NCBI GenBank assembly: GCA_051881715.1
Contig: JBJEQK010000124.1
Coordinates: 1-10,057 of the forward strand
DNA: 10,057 nt
Source: UBA1425 sp051881715
Lineage (GTDB): Bacteria > Bacillota > Clostridia > Oscillospirales > Acutalibacteraceae
Direction: 5' to 3'
Shown: positions 1 to 7,011 of the stretch, piece after piece
Layout of the letters: each line of letters begins with the position of its first letter
Numbering within the stretch: the first letter of the stretch is position 1
Notes under the pieces: model-generated
Database searches by the model: none
What the model was told of the DNA's origin: nothing
Seen by the model: the letters and a program-made list of their open reading frames with translations, nothing else
Translations under genes and position numbers: made by a program

Positions 1-20
1 ATAATTTTTCCAAAAAAGGG

Positions 21-49
21 TTGCATCCTGCCATTTTATGCTTTATAAT
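21..49 (+). promoter_or_regulatory. Predicted sigma-A promoter of the first secreted-protein gene
   Basis: The sequence shows TTGCAT (21-26), a 17-bp spacer and a perfect TATAAT (44-49). Transcription would start near 56, giving a leader of about 25 nt before the ATG at 81. This is a strong match to the vegetative consensus of Gram-positive bacteria. No operator-like palindrome is visible beside it. Confidence 0.75.
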
Positions 50-66
50 AAGTTATATTGAAAATG

Positions 67-72
67 AAAGGA
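67..72 (+). promoter_or_regulatory. Ribosome binding site fixing the start at 81
   Basis: AAAGGA lies 8 nt before the ATG at 81. The frame is also open upstream from a TTG at 21, but that TTG is inside the -35 box and has no ribosome binding site. The residues after ATG81 form a classical signal peptide, so 81 is chosen. Confidence 0.75.
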
Positions 73-80
73 TGTTGACC

Positions 81-1181
81 ATGAAACTGAAAAAAAGTCT
101 TGCAGTTCTTCTCTCGGCGGTTTTGATGCTGTCTTTCCTGCCGATGTTTGCTTCGGCTGCCGGTGCGCCCGATACGCTGTATGTGGGCGAGGTGAACAAA
201 ACAGGGGACAACCTGATCGAAAGACGTGACGACTGCAACGGCAAAGTTACCGTTACCTCCCTCAACAATAACGCCTACTACACCATCGACAAGGAAAAAG
301 ATGTCGGCTATGTGCTGACCTTCTACAACAATTACGAAATCTCCGAGCCCGTGGAACGCTCCGGCGACTACTACGGCATCTTCTGCGACGGCGACCTGAC
401 CATCCGTGTGCACGACAGCGTCACCATTGACATGAACAAGAAGTTCAACAACAAAAAGTACAACGGCGCCTACGGCATCTGCGTCAAGGGTACCCTGACC
501 ATAGAGGGTGAACTGTCCAACAGCGAGATGAATGTCTGTGCCGACAAGACCATGGGCGATGCGGGCGCCATCGGCATCTCTGCCGAGTCCCTGCGCCTGC
601 ACAACATTGACGTCCATGTCTCGGGCGGCAATACGGCGGTCGAAGCAGAGGAATCCATTGCTATGATCGACGCCGGTCTGTACGCCAACAATGCGCAGGA
701 CATGAAAAACGCCAAGGGTGAGCCGCTGTTCCGCTACGGCGTGGTCACCGACCACTTCATCCAGCTGCGCGGCAATTCGGAAGTGGGCGGCAAAGTGAAT
801 ATCGAATCGTATGACTTCATCAACGACGCCCCCCACCACTTTGACGAGGATGTCGTCATCTATATGCCCAGCTACTGCTTCAAGGAAAACGACAAGACCG
901 GCGACAAGACCTATAGCGGTCTGTGGCGCGAATCCTTTAATCTGTATGCCGATCATACCAAGATTCCCTCTTGCTTCCGGGTTTGCAAGACGGGCAAGGA
1001 GAGTGTTGTTACCGTGGACGGCGACAAGGCTTCCTTGACCAACAGGGGAGATGTTACCCTGACGCTGGAACTGGTCTGCGGCAGCGCATCCTATGTGATG
1101 GATACCTACCAAATCACCTGCTCTCTGGCATGGTGGCAGTGGCTTGCCTACATCTTCTCCGGTGCTTGGCTGAACAAATAA
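81..1181 (+). CDS. Secreted protein with beta-helix-like repeats and WWQWL tail
   Basis: Function is not recognised. The 366-residue product begins with a signal peptide: KLKK, then a hydrophobic core at about 6-23, with a likely cleavage after the A-S-A ending at residue 26. The body contains spaced short hydrophobic strands such as DLTIRV, TLTIEG, SLRLHN, SIAMID and HFIQLR, each followed by a polar turn. This pattern resembles right-handed beta-helix or carbohydrate-binding surface proteins, but I cannot name a family. The C-terminus is strikingly aromatic and hydrophobic, with WWQW at 351-354 followed by LAYIFSGAWLNK. I recall similar WWQW tails on other clostridial secreted proteins; their role is unknown to me. 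The gene has its own promoter and terminator and so looks monocistronic. It is probably exported and may stay at the cell surface. Confidence is high that it is a gene and low on function. Confidence 0.85.
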   Translation: MKLKKSLAVLLSAVLMLSFLPMFASAAGAPDTLYVGEVNKTGDNLIERRDDCNGKVTVTSLNNNAYYTIDKEKDVGYVLTFYNNYEISEPVERSGDYYGIFCDGDLTIRVHDSVTIDMNKKFNNKKYNGAYGICVKGTLTIEGELSNSEMNVCADKTMGDAGAIGISAESLRLHNIDVHVSGGNTAVEAEESIAMIDAGLYANNAQDMKNAKGEPLFRYGVVTDHFIQLRGNSEVGGKVNIESYDFINDAPHHFDEDVVIYMPSYCFKENDKTGDKTYSGLWRESFNLYADHTKIPSCFRVCKTGKESVVTVDGDKASLTNRGDVTLTLELVCGSASYVMDTYQITCSLAWWQWLAYIFSGAWLNK

Positions 1182-1204
1182 TTTTTCTGCAAGTGCATAT
1201 TGTG

Positions 1205-1237
1205 ACCGCCGTATCTCTTCGGAGATGCGGCGGTTTT
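1205..1237 (+). terminator. Rho-independent terminator after the first secreted-protein gene
   Basis: A 13-bp stem (1205-1217 with 1222-1234, one G-T wobble) is closed by a C(TTCG)G tetraloop and runs into TTTT, then GGTATTTT. It lies 24 bp after the stop codon. The UUCG loop is an unusually stable RNA tetraloop, which supports a real terminator. Confidence 0.9.
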
Positions 1238-1303
1238 GGTATTTTCCACAAAAATGCAATCAAAAATTTTACGCTTTGTCTGAACGAAATCGCAAGAATT
1301 GCG

Positions 1304-1332
1304 TTGACAATGGAAAAGAATACAGATATAAT
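1304..1332 (+). promoter_or_regulatory. Consensus sigma-A promoter of the dockerin-protein gene
   Basis: TTGACA (1304-1309) and TATAAT (1327-1332) are both perfect hexamers with the optimal 17-bp spacer. Transcription should begin near 1339-1340. Such a full match predicts strong expression unless it is repressed. The long leader that follows leaves room for post-transcriptional control. Confidence 0.88.
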
Positions 1333-1339
1333 ATAGTTG

Positions 1340-1444
1340 TAGTATGATTGTTATAGCTGTAGGTGGATTTTGCGGCTGTATCAATCGAACAGCAGACCGC
1401 TCTGCGGGCTGTGCATGGTTCCAAAAATTTGGAGGTGCAACATC
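1340..1444 (+). promoter_or_regulatory. 5' leader of the dockerin-protein gene with a hairpin
   Basis: About 105 nt separate the predicted transcription start from the ATG. At 1389-1412 the arms ACAGC...GCTGT and CCGC...GCGG stack into one hairpin with a 3-nt bulge (AGA) and a TCT loop. It ends 18 bp before the GGAGGT ribosome binding site (1431-1436). There is no T-run after it, so it is not a terminator. I do not recognise a riboswitch class. It may affect mRNA stability or translation, or do nothing. Confidence 0.35.
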
Positions 1445-4400
1445 ATGAAAAAATCTGTCCGATTGCTCAGCATACTGTTGGCAATGGTACTGACCTTCAG
1501 CTGCTTCAGCGTTGGTACCTATGCGGCGTATGCGGACTACTCTCATCCCGCGGGCTACGATGCGCTGGATCATCCGTATATCAGCGCCTATCAGTGCAGC
1601 TCGATGATCCTCGACAAGGTGGACGAGATGCTCGCCGAGCAAAACCTTGTCGGCGACATCGACGCCAAGGTCGTCAGTACTTTCCACTATGATCTGACGT
1701 CCATCGACAAGACCTTTGACTCGCTGATCCGCCTGTTCAACCACGACCTTTACAAAAAGGGCAAGGGTCTGCTGGATCTGGGCGACTTGGAAAACATCAA
1801 CATCGCTTCCATCAAAACTGCGCCGACCAGAGTGGCTGTCGGTCGTACCGACATGGAAGTTTTGCTTGCGCTGTTCGGGTTCCTCAGAGACAACAAGGAT
1901 CTGATCGGCAAGATCGTGGACGGCAAGTGGGACAACGGCGGTCTCGTCTCCAGCTTTCTGGATGTTAACGCCACGGTCGGCGATGTGCATCAGATGATCA
2001 AGGATACCCTCTACAATGCATTGTTTGAAGATCGTATTGCCGAGGGCGGTACGGTTGTTTGTACCACAACAAGTACTTTGGATGCTATGGTGAACGAGTT
2101 CATCTACACCATGCTTGTGGAGGGGGATATGCTGCCCTCCTTTGAAAAGGTGCTTGTGGAAGCCGGCGCCATGTCGGATTACGGTCTTGCGAACTTCAGC
2201 ATGAACAAGATCTCCGTCTATGACCTGTTCCGCTATGCCCTGCGCGCTGCCATTGAGGACTACGGCAGACCGATGCTGACCGAACTTTTGCTGGACAACG
2301 ACAGTATGCTGCCGCTGATCACCGGCCTTTTGGAGATCGACATCGAGCAGTCCTACGTGGACGAGACCACGGGCGAGACCGTCACCATGACGACGGAGGA
2401 ATACATTGACGCCATCGTGAGCAATATTCTCGACCTGCGCAACGGCGCCCTCTCCAAGTTCATCAGCATCACCGATGACGGCATCTCCCTGACTACCAAC
2501 TTCCAAAATCTGCTCTCCCAGCTTCTTGACACGGCAAAGGGTCTGCTGGCCACCAGCCTGACTTCCTACGATACCGTGGACTCCTGGACAGAGGAAGAAA
2601 TGAAAAACCTGACCGAGCCGCAGGTTCTTGCGTGCCTTGTACGCACCATCCTGATCGGTATGGTCGATTACGCCGATATTCCCAAGACCATGCCCGTTCG
2701 TCAGGAGGACGGCACCGTTACGGAAGAGCCCATTAACGGCTACGCCCTTGCCACTTACATGATGATCAACGTCATGGGTGACAAGATGCCCGAAAAAGAC
2801 TACTACGGCATGATCGAAAACTACAAGAACAATGCCACCGATGGCGAACAGCTTAACCCCGGTCAGGAGCCTGTTCTGGAGCGTGACTCCAACGGCGTCA
2901 TCACCAAGTATGTGGAGCCGGCGGCACTGACGGTTTTGGCCGACTATGCCTACTATTTCCTGAACGGAAAAACAACCATGGATATTCCCGAGGGCAAGAA
3001 CTTTGACGAGACACTGCAGTGGATCTTCAACTGGGCAATTCGTCAGTGGGGCGGTCTGTTCCGCACCAACAACATGGATCTGACCACACCGCCCACACTG
3101 CAGAACATGGTCGTTTGGAAGAACCTCGATGCTCTGCTTTGGGAAAGCATTCTGGACATCACTTGGCTGCCTGATGACTACGTTGCCTCCTTCAAGGACA
3201 GCAACGGCAACTATACCGGCAACGTGACCAGATCTCTCCTGCTGGACGATTTCCTGTATACCCTGATCAACCTCGATATGTCCCAGCTGAACAGTATGCT
3301 CAATCTGTTCCACGTCTATAAGGGCACCATCGCAGGCTATCCCAAGACCTCCGAGCTGGATCAGGACGTGATTCAGTTTGTTCTGACCTTCGTTAAGCGT
3401 ATCCTGAACGGTTTGTTCCAGAGCAACAGTGCTCTGTTTGCCGGCACCAGCATCACCTGTCTGGAAGATCTCGCCTCCAAGACGGAGATCAGCGGCAAGA
3501 CGAACCTGCGCATCCTTGTGGAAAATCTCTGCACCCTTCTGCCCACATACGGTCAGTCCATCATGACCTCCGCTTTGGTGCTCATCGCCGAATCTTTGGT
3601 CGATACTAACGGTGCGTACGAAGCCAGCTTGCAGGATTACCCGAAGAACGGCGAAACTTTCACCATTCAGGATCTGAAGGATAAGGTCGCTGCACAGCGC
3701 CCGAGCAACAAGCTCTCTGAAGGCATGATGTCCGATCCCGATTACTTCTTCTTCGGCGGCGAGGACTTCGATCCCCTTTATAAGTACTACAACTACAAGG
3801 ATATCTATAAAGAGGCTACCAATCTGATCGACAGATACGACGATGAAACGGCGGCACTGGAAGCCGGTGAGATTACCGAGCGTACCATTTCCGATAGCGA
3901 AATCTCTCTGGTCACTTACCGCCTCGGCTACTATTACGACAAGCTTTCTCTGCGTGACGCAGATGTTTCCCAGCTGCTGCGCGAGATCAATGTGGCAAAA
4001 GAAGAGCTCGGCTACGGCGAATATGGCTCTGCTACCGCCAGCGGTACACGCTTCACTTCCACCCAGTTTACACTGAAAACATGGAAGTACTACAATACCG
4101 TTTTGGATTTCGCAAACAGCGTCTACAAGGAATACCTGCTCGATGACAGCGGAACCCTGCGCCAGTCCAAGATTTCCGCGGCTCGTGAACTGCTGATCTT
4201 GGCCAAGAAGACTTTGAAGTTCTTCGGTGAAAGCGCTGACTACACCGCTCTGGACAGACAGATCAGCCTTGCCTTGGCGAGACTGACCGAAAGCCAGAAT
4301 GACCCCGGTCTGTATATGCCCGAAACCATTGAAAACCTTTTGGCCGTCTATAACGAAGCGACCAAAGTGGATCGTGGCTACGACGGCGATGACCAGAACA

Positions 4401-4891
4401 TCATCGACGAGGCTACCGTCGCGCTCGAAGCTGCACTGGAAGAGCTGGTTTATCAGCCGCAGCTGGCCAAGGTTTCCGGCAAGACCACTGTTCTGGATAA
4501 GGAAGAAAACATCATTTACGGCGTCAGCGAAAAGGTTTCCAACTACATGACCTATGTCCGTGTTCTGGGCGTTGGTATCATGCAGGTTACCAACGGCGCA
4601 GGCGGCAACGGCACAGGCACTACCATTGCGCTGGATGTGGATGACAACATCGTACAGAAGTACACGGTCGTGGTGTTCGGCGACATCGACGGCGACTGCC
4701 GTGCAGATGCCTGCGATGCGAACCTGATCTATGCCTATTGCGCAAACCTGATCCCGGAAGACAAACAGCTTTCCACCTACGCCATGATGGCGGCGGATGC
4801 CAATGCCGATGGTAATGTGGACACTCTGGACGCATATTATCTGCGCCAGTCCGGCATGACGCGCTATACTGTCAATCAGCGCGGCGCATAA
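1445..4891 (+). CDS. Large secreted protein with FIVAR-like repeats and C-terminal dockerin-like domain
   Basis: The start is ATG1445, with GGAGGT 8 nt upstream; the frame is open further upstream, but only this start gives a signal peptide (hydrophobic core about 5-24, cleavage near residues 27-30). The product has 1148 residues. Residues 30 to about 870 are a long, mostly helical-looking region with no motif I recognise. Residues about 875-925 and 953-1001 look like FIVAR/GA-type helical repeats (Y/W near the start, then A..AL..A...L). Residues about 1005-1075 form a beta-rich linker module containing GTGTTIALDVD. Residues 1079-1148 form a dockerin-like module with two calcium-binding-type loops: D1080-I-D-G-D-C...D1091 and D1118-A-N-A-D-G...D1129. 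Dockerins of cellulosomal clostridia bind cohesin domains on scaffold or wall proteins. No cohesin or catalytic domain is visible here, so attachment or assembly at the cell surface is inference. The gene stands alone between a promoter and a terminator. Confidence 0.88.
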   Translation: MKKSVRLLSILLAMVLTFSCFSVGTYAAYADYSHPAGYDALDHPYISAYQCSSMILDKVDEMLAEQNLVGDIDAKVVSTFHYDLTSIDKTFDSLIRLFNHDLYKKGKGLLDLGDLENINIASIKTAPTRVAVGRTDMEVLLALFGFLRDNKDLIGKIVDGKWDNGGLVSSFLDVNATVGDVHQMIKDTLYNALFEDRIAEGGTVVCTTTSTLDAMVNEFIYTMLVEGDMLPSFEKVLVEAGAMSDYGLANFSMNKISVYDLFRYALRAAIEDYGRPMLTELLLDNDSMLPLITGLLEIDIEQSYVDETTGETVTMTTEEYIDAIVSNILDLRNGALSKFISITDDGISLTTNFQNLLSQLLDTAKGLLATSLTSYDTVDSWTEEEMKNLTEPQVLACLVRTILIGMVDYADIPKTMPVRQEDGTVTEEPINGYALATYMMINVMGDKMPEKDYYGMIENYKNNATDGEQLNPGQEPVLERDSNGVITKYVEPAALTVLADYAYYFLNGKTTMDIPEGKNFDETLQWIFNWAIRQWGGLFRTNNMDLTTPPTLQNMVVWKNLDALLWESILDITWLPDDYVASFKDSNGNYTGNVTRSLLLDDFLYTLINLDMSQLNSMLNLFHVYKGTIAGYPKTSELDQDVIQFVLTFVKRILNGLFQSNSALFAGTSITCLEDLASKTEISGKTNLRILVENLCTLLPTYGQSIMTSALVLIAESLVDTNGAYEASLQDYPKNGETFTIQDLKDKVAAQRPSNKLSEGMMSDPDYFFFGGEDFDPLYKYYNYKDIYKEATNLIDRYDDETAALEAGEITERTISDSEISLVTYRLGYYYDKLSLRDADVSQLLREINVAKEELGYGEYGSATASGTRFTSTQFTLKTWKYYNTVLDFANSVYKEYLLDDSGTLRQSKISAARELLILAKKTLKFFGESADYTALDRQISLALARLTESQNDPGLYMPETIENLLAVYNEATKVDRGYDGDDQNIIDEATVALEAALEELVYQPQLAKVSGKTTVLDKEENIIYGVSEKVSNYMTYVRVLGVGIMQVTNGAGGNGTGTTIALDVDDNIVQKYTVVVFGDIDGDCRADACDANLIYAYCANLIPEDKQLSTYAMMAADANADGNVDTLDAYYLRQSGMTRYTVNQRGA

Positions 4892-4904
4892 ATCCTCGCA
4901 GTCC

Positions 4905-4937
4905 AGCGGGTCACATCTTCGGGTGTGACCCGCTTTT
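4905..4937 (+). terminator. Rho-independent terminator after the dockerin-protein gene
   Basis: An 11-bp perfect stem (4905-4915 with 4924-4934) extends by a T-G and a C-G pair to a TTCG loop, and the 3' arm runs into TTTT (4934-4937). It begins 14 bp after the stop codon. It has the same loop type as the terminator at 1205-1237. Confidence 0.92.
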
Positions 4938-4976
4938 CCTTTGCGAAGGTACTTTTCAAAACGGAGATGTTAGCGT

Positions 4977-5387
4977 ATGAAATCATACGAAAAAAGCTAT
5001 AAAGGATTCGTCATCTGGCTCTTTGTCTTTATTATACTTGTGTTCTGTATCCCCTTGCTGCCGACGCAAAATGGAAACCTACTGACATTGGCTGTGATGA
5101 ATCTGATGTCACTGAGTATGGCAGTGCTGACGTGGATTATTTGGAAAAACGAAAAAATCTATTGGTACAACGGTATCGAGTTTGAGAAGGCGAAGCAGGC
5201 AACGAGTGTACAGCGCAAGCGCTATGCCCTGCGCCACGCAAAACGGTTTACATTTTTCGCACTTGCGGGAATTGTCTATTCCGTGGCGGCGTACCACTGG
5301 AGTTTCCCCATTGGCTTCACCATCACCGTGATGGGAATAGGAATCGTAGCCGTTGCACTCAGCACGATTAAAATCAAACTGGAATAA
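4977..5387 (+). CDS. Small four-helix integral membrane protein of unknown function
   Basis: A 136-residue protein with four hydrophobic segments at about 11-29, 35-56, 91-108 and 111-131. Between the second and third is a charged loop (57-90) containing WYNGIEFEKAKQA and QRKRYALRHAKR. By the positive-inside rule this loop and both ends should be cytoplasmic. No transporter, kinase or peptidase motif is visible and I cannot assign a family with confidence. The start ATG is preceded by GGAG (4963-4966) at 10 nt. Only 39 bp separate it from the upstream terminator and no good promoter is seen in that gap. Transcription may come from read-through or from a weak promoter I cannot identify. A strong terminator follows at 5418. 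It appears to be a real gene, since it has a ribosome binding site, coherent membrane topology and a terminator. Confidence 0.78.
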   Translation: MKSYEKSYKGFVIWLFVFIILVFCIPLLPTQNGNLLTLAVMNLMSLSMAVLTWIIWKNEKIYWYNGIEFEKAKQATSVQRKRYALRHAKRFTFFALAGIVYSVAAYHWSFPIGFTITVMGIGIVAVALSTIKIKLE

Positions 5388-5417
5388 TTGCGGCATTGCA
5401 AGTCACTCTTTAGGACA

Positions 5418-5445
5418 GACTTCGGGTTGACCCGGAGTCATTTTT
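5418..5445 (+). terminator. Rho-independent terminator after the small membrane-protein gene
   Basis: A 9-bp stem (5418-5426 with 5431-5439, one T-G wobble) with loop TTGA is followed by A and five Ts (5441-5445). It starts 30 bp after the stop codon. Confidence 0.85.
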
Positions 5446-5448
5446 GAC

Positions 5449-5511
5449 TCATCACGGATTTTTATAGCCTTAAAAGTGGTTCATCATGGAAAGTTGGGGG
5501 ATTAAAAGTTT
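5449..5511 (+). repeat. Tandem degenerate repeat, period about 32 bp
   Basis: TCATCACGGA...TTAAAAG (from 5449) and TCATCATGGA...TTAAAAG (from 5481) lie 32 bp apart. The first block also has a TCATCACGGATTTTT (5449-5463) that is identical to 10005-10019 at the right end of the window. This looks like a partial duplication of the left end of the element that starts at about 5479. Confidence 0.5.
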
Positions 5512-5701
5512 CGCTCAAGCCTTTTTAAAGGCTTGCAGATTCAAAAGGTGGAGCCTTTGATCGACAACCGCAGTCGGCGAAATCCAAACACCAGACAAGC
5601 GCGGGAGGGGAGCCAAAACAGTCCGGAAGACTGTTTTGACGTGGGGGACCCTCGCCGGGGTTCCCCGGTGCGAAGCACAAATCCCACAATTTTCCGTGAA
5701 C
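5479..5701. repeat. 223-bp palindrome-rich intergenic element with inverted ends (MITE-like)
   Basis: The left end (5479-5503) and the reverse complement of the right end (5680-5701) match at 19 of 22 positions if a 3-nt gap is allowed; both share GTTC, TGGA or CGGA, and GGGATT. Inside are several hairpins: 9-bp arms at 5516-5535, 5-bp arms at 5546-5560, 10-bp arms (CAAAACAGTC / GACTGTTTTG) at 5614-5638, and CCGGGG-TT-CCCCGG at 5655-5668. The 55 bases at its left end recur at 10003-10057 with 48 identities and no gap. No transposase is encoded and no clear target-site duplication is seen. Its structure fits a miniature inverted-repeat element or a structured intergenic repeat family. The class is inferred; the repeats are seen directly. 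Short ORFs crossing it look spurious. Confidence 0.65.
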
Positions 5702-5782
5702 ATGAAGAGAGTATTTCTTACAGTGGTTTATATGCGGTTTGGCCGCCTTTACCGACAGTCTGAAATATATTTTCAAAACTTA

Positions 5783-5811
5783 TTGACATTTTTCGCACCA
5801 GGCGATATAGT
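5783..5811 (+). promoter_or_regulatory. Predicted sigma-A promoter of the potABCD operon
   Basis: TTGACA (5783-5788), a 17-bp spacer and TATAGT (5806-5811). A TATACT also occurs at 5812-5817, but its spacing from the same -35 box is 23 bp, which is too long. Transcription would start near 5818, leaving a leader of about 54 nt. I see no clear regulator palindrome or riboswitch between 5702 and 5871. Confidence 0.75.
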
Positions 5812-5858
5812 TATACTACTGTATTTTATTCTGGCTTGGTATGCTTGTACCATGTGAA

Positions 5859-5865
5859 GGGGAGG
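5859..5865 (+). promoter_or_regulatory. Ribosome binding site fixing the TTG start of potA
   Basis: GGGGAGG (5859-5865) lies 6 nt before the TTG at 5872. The frame has no ATG at a suitable position near this site, and the protein encoded from TTG begins as PotA-family proteins usually do, a few residues before the first ABC strand. Confidence 0.75.
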
Positions 5866-5871
5866 ACGTAA

Positions 5872-7011
5872 TTGGAAAATAACCACATCATTGATTTACA
5901 AAACATTTCCATTTCTCTTGGAGGAGAGCAGATTCTAAAGGATCTGAATCTTTATATCGATGACAAGGAGTTCGTGACACTCTTAGGGCCGTCCGGTTGC
6001 GGCAAAACGACGACTCTGCGTATTATCGCGGGCTTTCTTGAGCCTGATGCAGGCAAGGTTATTTTCAGCGGAAAGGATGTGACGGCTGTCCCGCCGCACA
6101 AACGACAGGTCAATACGATCTTTCAGCGCTATGCACTGTTTCCGCACCTGAATGTATATGAAAACATTGCATTCGGATTACGCATCCAAAAAATGAAAGA
6201 GCCGCAGATCCGCCAGACAGTGACGGAAATGCTGGCGCTGGTGAATTTGAACGGCTTTGAAAAACGAGATATACAGTCTCTGTCCGGTGGACAGCAGCAG
6301 CGTGTGGCGATCGCGCGCGCCTTGGCGGTGAAACCCCGTGTGCTGCTGCTCGATGAACCGCTGGGTGCGCTGGATCTGAAGCTGCGCAAGGATATGCAGG
6401 TGGAGCTGAAGAATATCCAGAAGCGCTTGGGCATCACCTTTGTGTACGTTACCCACGATCAGGAGGAAGCGCTGTCCATGTCCGACACCGTGGTGGTGAT
6501 GGACGGCGGCGTGATCCAGCAGATCGGCACGCCCATCGACATTTACAACGAGCCGAAAAACGCTTTTGTGGCAGATTTTATCGGCGAGAGCAACATTATC
6601 GACGGCATTATGCGCAAGGATTTTGTCGCCGAGTTCGCCGGCAGACAGTTCGACTGTCTGGACAAGGGCTTCCGTGAGAATGAGCCGGTCGATGTGGTTA
6701 TCCGTCCTGAGGATGTGGACGTGGTGCCGGTGGAAAAGGGGATGGTCAGCGGCGTGGTCACTTCGGTCACGTTCAAGGGCGTCCATTTTGAGATCATTGT
6801 GGATGTGGACGGCTTCAAGTGGATGATCCAGACCACCGACTATGTGGGCGTCGGCGCCAAAATCGGCATTTTTGTCGAGCCGGACGCCATTCACATCATG
6901 AAAAAATCCAAGTACTCCGGGCGCTACGGCGATTACAGCTCGTTCAGCGACGAAATTGAACTGCTTTCCGATGTCACCTACGAAAAGGAGGACTCGGAAA
7001 ATGAATCGTAA
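5872..7011 (+). CDS. potA: Spermidine/putrescine ABC transporter ATP-binding protein PotA
   Basis: This is the cytoplasmic ATPase that powers polyamine import through PotB-PotC. The 379-residue product has all ABC motifs: Walker A GPSGCGKTT (39-47), Q-loop Q85, signature LSGGQQQR (137-144), Walker B RVLLLDEP (156-163), D-loop ALD (166-168) and switch histidine H195. The C-terminal region from about 275 to 345 (VDVVIRPEDVDVV onward) is the TOBE-type regulatory domain typical of PotA and the wider CUT1/MOI-type ATPases. The length is about normal for PotA. Translation starts at TTG. It is the first gene of a four-gene operon, and its end overlaps the start of potB by 11 bp. Identification as PotA rather than an iron or sulfate ATPase rests mainly on the PotB, PotC and PotD neighbours. 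Confidence 0.95.
   Translation: MENNHIIDLQNISISLGGEQILKDLNLYIDDKEFVTLLGPSGCGKTTTLRIIAGFLEPDAGKVIFSGKDVTAVPPHKRQVNTIFQRYALFPHLNVYENIAFGLRIQKMKEPQIRQTVTEMLALVNLNGFEKRDIQSLSGGQQQRVAIARALAVKPRVLLLDEPLGALDLKLRKDMQVELKNIQKRLGITFVYVTHDQEEALSMSDTVVVMDGGVIQQIGTPIDIYNEPKNAFVADFIGESNIIDGIMRKDFVAEFAGRQFDCLDKGFRENEPVDVVIRPEDVDVVPVEKGMVSGVVTSVTFKGVHFEIIVDVDGFKWMIQTTDYVGVGAKIGIFVEPDAIHIMKKSKYSGRYGDYSSFSDEIELLSDVTYEKEDSENES

Noticed and set aside
36..1259. 407-codon minus-strand frame opposite the first secreted-protein gene
   Set aside because: The + strand gene has a promoter, a signal peptide and a terminator. The antisense frame has none of these and crosses the terminator at 1205-1237.
1148..3313. Long open frame on the minus strand (721 codons) opposite the dockerin-protein gene
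   Set aside because: It runs antisense to a gene with a promoter, ribosome binding site, signal peptide and dockerin motifs. Its product is rich in H, V, Q and G without a fold or motif, which is typical of the complement of a GC3-rich gene.
5479..5701. CRISPR array or complete insertion sequence
   Set aside because: There are no regularly spaced identical repeats with unique spacers, and no transposase frame. The repeats are inverted ends and separate hairpins.
5533..5857. Short + strand frames of 73-76 codons in the gap before potA
   Set aside because: They lie over the palindromic element and the potA promoter, lack ribosome binding sites and give no recognisable product.
5702..5871. Riboswitch or regulator site controlling potABCD
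   Set aside because: The predicted leader is only about 54 nt and shows no conserved riboswitch core or clear operator palindrome.
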